From Siphonodentalium dalli (lineage: Eukaryota > Mollusca > Scaphopoda > Gadilida > Siphonodentaliidae): a DNA stretch of 64,000 nt. Location of the stretch: positions 143,547,950 to 143,611,949 of the forward strand of contig CP136063.1 in assembly GCA_032622095.1 (NCBI GenBank), in the 5' to 3' direction. The translations under genes were made by a program, and so were the position numbers. Below are positions 58,260 to 64,000 of the stretch, in pieces. The first letter of the stretch is position 1, and each line of letters opens with the position of its first letter. The notes below the pieces were generated by a model. It had not been told where the DNA came from and searched no databases. It was given only the letters and a program-made list of their open reading frames with translations.

Positions 58260-58985
58260 TCGCTCGTCCCCGGCCGGTGTTATTAACACCGCAAATTCCG
58301 ACATTGGATAAGAGAGCCCGGGCGAGCCCCGGTGTCTTCGTGTGGTTTCGGTCCGTATATTTTGATGATGCGCGGTAGTGCAATACCACTAAGAGTGTGA
58401 CATCGCTGACGCGTCCACGGCCGATGTTATAACCCCTAAAATCTGGTAAAATACCGTATAGACAAACAGATCCCGGGAGAGGACGAGTGTCTCCGTGAAC
58501 ATTTTGAGAGAATATTTAGATTTTTTGGTAGTGGAATACTACGTGAGTGTGAGAGTCAACTAATGTCATACACGCATTTCCACGGCCGATGTTATTAACC
58601 CCGCAAATGCCGATATTGGCTAATAGAGCCCGGGAAAGCCCGAGTGTCTTCTTGTGGTTTCGGACGGTATATTTTGATGATGCGTGGTAGTGCAATATCA
58701 ACTGAGTGTGACTGAATATCGACTCGCTAACGCGTCCACGGCCGATGTTATTAACCCCTCAAAATCCGATACAATACCGTATTGACTGAAAGAGCCCGGG
58801 AGAGCCCAGGTGTCTCCTTGAACAATTTTACAGTATAGTTTGATGTTTTTATGTAGTGGAATACTATATGAGTGTGACGTTCAACTATCGACACACTCGT
58901 GATTCCACGGCCGGTGTTGTTAACCCATCAAAACGGTAAAGTCGAGAGAGCCCGCGTATGTTTTCGTTGACATTTTGACAGTATC
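58260..58985. repeat. Satellite of about 160 bp with alternating units
   Basis: CCACGGCCGATGTTATTAAC-type blocks start near 58271, 58417, 58581, 58738 and 58907. Units alternate: type A has CCGACATTGGATAAGAGAGC and TTTCGGTCCGTATATTTTGA; type B has AAAATACCGTATAGAC and GTCTCCGTGAACATTTTGA. The order is A-B-A-B-B', i.e. a dimer of about 315 bp. GC content is higher than the surroundings. Confidence 0.85.
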
Positions 58986-59110
58986 TTGGTTTTGAAAATT
59001 GGCCACCCTCATTACACCCGTAATATAAAATGGGTGTCGTCGCTTTATTCCGAAGCCTAATTACCGATTCTCCGGAAGAGAAAGGGACATTGTGTGATAA
59101 AAAAAACCCA

Positions 59111-59396
59111 TTTATTCCACAACTATCATATGTATACAAAGTTAACAATGACAATATATACATGTAAACGTTTTTCAATGTCGCTGCTCTTCTTGATCAG
59201 AATAGGCTTATATAAATGTTGGTATGCCGTTTATTTTTCGCATCAGTTCCTCAAGCTCGCTGGCTTTGGATTCTGTATATTTGAAATAGACGTTTCTGGC
59301 GCCTTCTATCACAGTCATTCGGAGTCCGAGACCGTATCTGATGCTTGTTTTTATGGGCGTCTCAGCCTTTCTCAATATGCGATACAGGTCGCGGAG
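59111..59396 (-). CDS. Candidate 3'-terminal coding exon, unknown gene
   Basis: On the minus strand an open frame from 59396 to a TAA at 59210-59208 reads LRDLYRILRKAETPIKTSIR and later TESKASELEELMRKINGIPT. AATAAA follows at 59116-59111, about 92 bases after the stop. Upstream, ACTAAC (branch-point-like, about 59402-59396) precedes ATATTGAG, a possible acceptor. The peptide is charged and helical. No family is recognised. The opposite strand is also open here (59094-59450), so a chance frame is possible. Confidence 0.35.
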
Positions 59397-59562
59397 TTAG
59401 TTGTCAAGCAACATATACTTGCAGAAAGGCTTTCCAAAAAGAGTGTGTGAAGCGTGTGTACCCGGGAACTGTACTTCGAATTAGGCATGTTCAATAGGAA
59501 TATAGGAATATCCGTGTCCTACTAAAAGCCGACCGCACCCCAACTTGCGGCCGGTTGCGTCA

Positions 59563-60813
59563 GGTACGCAAAATTCAAAAAGGCATCGATCGCACCTCCC
59601 ATAACTGCCTGGCCACGGAAGGGGTCATCATATGATTCAGCGAATACCATTCTGCATCCATCGATGATCGGGCAAGTCACACGCTGTAGCAGAAGTGATT
59701 ATATTAACACATACGCCGCTGCTGTCACTACCCATGGGCCTATAATAGTGACTTGAAGCATGTTATTTTATAATAATATTTTTGCATGCTTGATAAGGAA
59801 AAGTCTCTACGGTACATCTTGGACATAATACACAACTATGTGCTTTTTAATGATAGTCCTTGGATCTTACATGCTTCGTCGCTCTATGTTTGCATTGATA
59901 TTTATCATTCACCCTATGTAATTATATTATTATAAGTTGTCGATTGTCGGTGTTGATCTATCAGGACGAGAATGCACTCTTCGTCAGTATTTAAGTCCGA
60001 CTTAATTATATAAACTAAATCGCCGTTGTCAGCATAAGATTGGTTAAAATTCGGACTACATGCAGAACTCGAGCGAGGCAGTTGCACGATATAATTTCGG
60101 TACGCATGCACGAGTGAATACCCCAGGACGACAAAACACAATTTGCCTCCAGACACCACCCCCCCCCCCCCCCATATGGAAATCCCACCCTCTCACACGA
60201 AAATATTCCCATTATAGAGTTCTCACTTAAATAGTTTGTTGAAAAGTGTGATATGGCAAATATAAATAGACGACGATTTTGATGAATATATCATACGTTC
60301 ATAACAGTGATAATGATATATTAATTATTATAACCAGTGCCATGCATGTACGGATAGTGTTTATAGTGAATCCGCTCTAGCTATCGACTTGGGAATTGCA
60401 ACGTTTTTGGTAGTCATGTTGTAATGCCATTATTCTTGATTTATTTTTTAGTGTAATAAACTCGTAAGTGAGTCAGCACTTGTCATCCAATCCCATTTTC
60501 TGTATAAAATGTATGCGCCATTTCCTATGTGTTATTGAATTAGACAAATAAATATGTTTAAACTATCTCATTCGGTCCCTTGGTGGGGGTGCGGTCGGAG
60601 GGTGTTTTTTTTCGGCGTTTTTTTTAACACATTCATAGCGAATTAGACAGAAGAGTATGGGTTAACTTATTCACTTCCGCTACGGCTAGCCACTTTCCCG
60701 ATCACCCATGGACGCAGAGCGATATTCGCTACAGTATATGATGTCCATTTCCGTGGTCAGCCAGTCAGGGGAGGTGCGGTCCGTGCCTTTTATTGTATTT
60801 TGCGTACCTGGCG
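59563..60813. mobile_element. 1.25-kb element with about 145-bp inverted ends
   Basis: The left arm (59563-59706) begins CAGGTACGCAAAATTCAAAA and contains CGCACCTCCC and ATGATCGGG. The right arm (60665-60813) gives the same order reversed. Inside, near 60580-60600, GGGTGCGGTCGGAGGG mirrors CCGACCGCACCCC just outside the left arm (59530), suggesting rearrangement. A C16 tract lies near 60158. The minus ORF at 60159-59914 starts with a hydrophobic stretch and is unassigned. Confidence 0.65.
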
Positions 60814-61290
60814 GAACATGCAGCAAGTTACACTGCCAAAAATATTTTCACAATTCAGGAAAAAAAAACACTTGAAATGAGATATTATCTTGGGAGAATA
60901 GCTAGAAAAATAAGACCAACATATTTTCTAGGTCAAGAAATGAAAGGGTGGGAAAATTTCTTGTCTGAGAAAATTTCTTTAAGAAAACACAGTAATCTTA
61001 GTAAGAAAATCCTAGTAAAAAAATCTTAGTATAGATTTTTTTTCTTATTGTAGGAAAGATTGTATTTCTTGCATAAGTTAATTTTTCTTAAAATAAGATA
61101 AGATAAGATAAGTTTAAGATACTGCGATTATCTTGGGAGAATAGCTAGAAATTTAAGAAAGCCACACAATTATTCTAGAACAAGAAATAATATTTTCTAA
61201 AGTAAGAAATAGCGTCAAGATATTTTATCTTAAGTGTTGCCATTTTTTTCTAGAACGAGATTTTCTCAAGTAGGAAAATAAATCTAAGTA

Positions 61291-62795
61291 ACCCTTGGAA
61301 CAAACGTCGCACTACCGACGAATCGAATTCAATTATTTGAATTAGATTCGTCGGTAGTGCGACGTTTGTTGCAAATAAATGCGAGTAGACGCACTACCGA
61401 CGAAGAATGCGTGTGGTCAACACGAATTTAATTGCTGATGCGTCTGAGATCCGTGTTTGAAACAAACGTCGCATCACCGTCGACTCGAATTCAATTCGGA
61501 GACATGCAAACGAGCTGCATAATGATATGCTAATGAGGGAATTCCAATTCAAACTGGAAAACACCAACGAGCATGACGTAATTTGGTGGTATTTGAATTC
61601 GAGTCGACGAAAGTGCGACGTTTGTTTCAAATTAAATGCGAGTAGACGCACTAAATAAATATTTATTCCGTTTGGATATACACGCTACACTGTGCATGGA
61701 CGTATGCAAATTTAACATCAACGATGGGTTGAAATTGTTCTTGTAATTTGATTTTCCAGCAATGAATTATTGGGGAATTTGTTGTTTTTAGACCAACATT
61801 TGCACATTTTCCTACTTTTGGTCCAACATTTTGACTGAAATGGTCTGTGTCCTGGTCCCTCATGACCCCCGTGGCCAGCCAAAAAACTGCTAATTATTTT
61901 TCTATGCTTCTGTTTAAAATTATGAACTTAAATGGTCATCAGTGGGAAATTTTCCAACCTTCGTGGGTTTCAGGTTGGAAATTGTCAGCACTTGGAAAGC
62001 TTGAGGCCAGTCTAATGCTATATATATATAGGTTTTTGCGGTTTTCATGTTCAAAGTTTTCTCCCGCTGTGCCAAACTATGATCGGATTTTCAGGTTCAG
62101 ATCTCTGATTTTTCTTCTACCGGCAGAACCATGGTCCACCCAGTGCATGATCACAAATCTACTAATCCATTCAGAATAGGCTATTATCCAGGCATGTGAA
62201 GGAACAGCCAAGGGGTGCAACTTGAATTACGCAAATTTATTAGCCCTCCCCCAACCGAGACCCTATAGCCGTACGTCCCTGCCCGCCATGGTTATTTTAC
62301 CACGTGGTTTTAGATAGGTATACTGACGAAATATATAGTGATATAGCGCGTTGACCTCAACTTGCTATTAAATTGATAAAACGGTACAACGTTTTCGTAT
62401 AAAAATAAACTGGACCTGATTTCTTTCAGACAAGTTCAAAGCAAAATACCACCTAAAGAATCATGTCCGACCTAAAATATGTATCAAATACCTACGAAAT
62501 AGCGATATAAAACCAATAATTTCCACTCCTCAGAATAGTAACATTAATTTCGTCGCTTGGAAGTCAAAAGCCACATTTTCTCACTAAATTTTACGTTTTA
62601 GAATTGATATAAAACTTCCAATTTTAGCCGTTTTGACGAAAACCCTTATGAACGCTTTATGCCATTTTAAGAAATCATTTAGATTCGTCTTGAATTAAAT
62701 GCGACGTTTGTTTCAACAGACGAATTATGAATTAAACTCGAGTCTAATTCTAATTGAATTAGATTCGTCGGTAGTGCGACGTTTGTTCCAAGGGT
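61291..62795. mobile_element. TA-flanked TIR element (ACCCTTGGAACAAACGTCGC)
   Basis: The left end ACCCTTGGAACAAACGTCGC, continuing ACTACCGACGAAT, is matched exactly in reverse at the right end. TA lies on both sides (61289-61290, 62796-62797), which would fit Tc1/mariner-type targeting. Internal hairpins reuse GTCGGTAGTGCGACGTTTGT at about 61300-61372 and 61454-61632. It contains family A copy 2. No transposase. Confidence 0.75.
61709..62250. repeat. Dispersed repeat family A, copy 2
   Basis: Runs in the same order as 20723-21350: GGTTGAAATTGTTCTTGTAA, TTTTTAGACCAACATTTGCA, GGAAATTTTCCAACCT, GAACCATGGTC, GAATTACGCAAA. It lies inside the TA-flanked element. Confidence 0.8.
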
Positions 62796-62968
62796 TAGGA
62801 AAAACAAGTTTTCTTAAGAAGGAATATTTTCCCCATTTAGGAAAGATAATTAGAAAACAATTCTTAATTAAGAAAACATTTAATTTTCAATTAATATAGA
62901 ATTTTTTCAATTGTGTTTTAAGAGATATATATATATGTATGTAAAATAGAGACAATAAGGTGACTTAA

Positions 62969-63443
62969 AAGGCACGGGAGGCCTTATAGTTGTCGAAAAT
63001 ATTCATATTTGTTTCAATCACAGTAAACGGAAAAACACATACAGTTTCGTTCATATATACCATGGCCATGGCGTAAACAGCATGATATCATTAAAACCTA
63101 CTAGTACTATATTTCACCTAAGCAAGAGCCTGCATGATTGTGTTACAGAAGACAGCACAGTGTTACTGGCTAATCACATACACATGATATAAACGCTCTT
63201 TATTAGTTCCATATTAGGAATTCAGCAACAAAGAGCACTCCTTATGTTTACCATCATAATATAAACAAACACCAGGAAAGTAACTTGTTATGCTTTTGTT
63301 TACAATGGTCAAACATATGACAATAACATACTGTTACTAATGCAATATTTCTCATTTGTATACATTTTAATATTCTTTCTGTTTGTGGCGGTTTTTGACT
63401 GGTGGAAATATTTTCACAGCATACCCACCGCCATGGCCTCCCG
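62969..63443. mobile_element. TTAA MITE family T, copy 3
   Basis: TTAA at 62965-62968 and 63444-63447. Ends AGGCACGGGAGGCC and, reversed, CGGGAGGCCATGGCGG. Same orientation as 32323-32820, opposite to 23549-24042. Confidence 0.88.
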
Positions 63444-63494
63444 TTAAATATACAAACAACAATTTTCGTTACATTTATGTGTTTCCAAAATTGC

Positions 63495-63595
63495 AAGTGT
63501 CCAAACAAGATACTGTGTACATGCCCGAAGTGAAACTATACAAAGTACCTGACAGGTACTACCTGTATCTTGTTCTGCCTCTTAAAATTGTATAA
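63495..63595 (+). CDS. Weak exon candidate, unknown
   Basis: Just right of the MITE the plus frame reads SKQDTVYMPEVKLYKVPDRY and then YLYLVLPLKIV before TAA. A pyrimidine-containing stretch ending TTGCAAG could serve as an acceptor near 63495, and AATAAA lies at 63793-63798. No family is recognised, and the frame continues into MITE sequence upstream. Confidence 0.2.
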
Positions 63596-64000
63596 ACCTA
63601 TATACGCAACAAAAATATATTGATTGCTAATAATTACGCCCGACACATGATTTTCAATATGTTTATAGAAAGATTTATCTCAAATCTGTCGGTTGCAAAA
63701 AAATATATAACAATTTCTGTTATTTGAGTATCCAGTTCAAACGATAGGAAAAAAATCACCACACATGACAAAACAAGCCCTGTATGTGCCTCAATAAACA
63801 TTGTAAGTCTGTATTTTTAAATGCACAGATTCTAGGACAGGTGATGTTTAATACACACAGAAAGACACTTGTATTAATGGATTTGTTGATACGGCACTTG
63901 CGCCATTGAGGAAAGATAGAACTCTAAGCTGTGCTGTTCATTCTATAATTGTGCGCTAGCACTCGTGTCATATCAACAAACCCATAAACAAAATTGTGTC
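63596..64000. other. No gene recognised
   Basis: AT-rich end of window; AATAAA at 63793 only. GATTTGTTGATACGGCACTTG and TCATATCAACAAACCCATAA form a short inverted pair (about 63880 and 63968), possibly an element cut by the window edge. Confidence 0.35.

Larger units (their letters stand above)
60831..62915. repeat. AAGAAA/TTTCTT-rich element, interrupted
   Basis: 60831-61288 and 62800-62915 consist of AAGAAAAT, TTCTTAGT and TAGAACAAGAAAT words. ATCTTGGGAGAATAGCTAGA appears twice (about 60889 and 61131). The two parts flank the 61291-62795 element and were probably one repeat before that insertion. The ends are not defined. Confidence 0.5.

Noticed and set aside
63254-63508. 84-codon minus ORF and the similar one at 23930-24196
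   Set aside because: Both lie mainly in TTAA MITE copies, whose other copies do not keep the frame.

Overview
The window is AT-rich, repeat-dense eukaryotic DNA with no operons, no rRNA and no tRNA that I could recognise. Its retroelements are a CR1/L2-type LINE with a 2A-like motif and a PHD finger, an L1/Tx1-type LINE and a second CR1-group LINE. With these come many short inverted-repeat DNA transposons (MITEs), intron-bearing short exons and AATAAA signals. This points to a marine invertebrate animal (mollusc, other lophotrochozoan, hemichordate or cephalochordate are all possible). I cannot name the species.

Layout. 0.3-3.9 kb: a decayed minus-strand, intronless, Pro/Asn/Gln-rich ORF, possibly a retroelement Gag-like gene. 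5.3-9.7 kb: a TTAA-flanked MITE, a hAT MITE with a perfect 8-bp target duplication, two further fold-back repeats and a GGTACC-rich satellite. 12.4-19.3 kb: a CR1/L2-type LINE split by a 3.83-kb terminal-inverted-repeat transposon (14212-18043), which itself carries a hAT MITE (17200-17796). 20.7-25.7 kb: a dispersed repeat, an L1/Tx1 LINE relic, a TTAA MITE, a LINE C-terminal relic and a fold-back element. 29.9-38.1 kb: a region bracketed by one inverted motif and filled with MITEs, including a family with 6-bp target duplications and internal GCTTAAGC palindromes. One copy of that family holds a TTAA MITE in its own TTAA site. 38.7-40.8 kb: a 5'-truncated CR1-group LINE with a TATCC-repeat tail. 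41.7-45.4 kb: MITEs and a minisatellite. 46.2-51.1 kb: a 4.9-kb near-complete palindrome whose outer arms carry ATGGCGGCC motifs at about 173-bp spacing. 51.4-59 kb: a tandem duplication, a folded minisatellite, a LINE relic and a roughly 160-bp satellite. 59-64 kb: a possible terminal host exon, a 1.25-kb inverted-repeat element and nested repeats.

The main result concerns the 14212-18043 transposon. It carries a small gene on the minus strand that can be modelled from start codon to polyadenylation signal: a 10-codon first exon next to the right terminal repeat, a GTAAGT donor, an intron, and a second exon in matching phase. The second exon encodes a CxxC/HxxxxH zinc-finger-like protein, with one indel at an A8 run, then a stop and AATAAA. 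The opposite end has a matching inward start codon and GTAAGT donor, and both ends carry clusters of GGTTCGTC-like motifs at the same depth. No complete host gene is visible. A few isolated exon-like ORFs are listed with low confidence.
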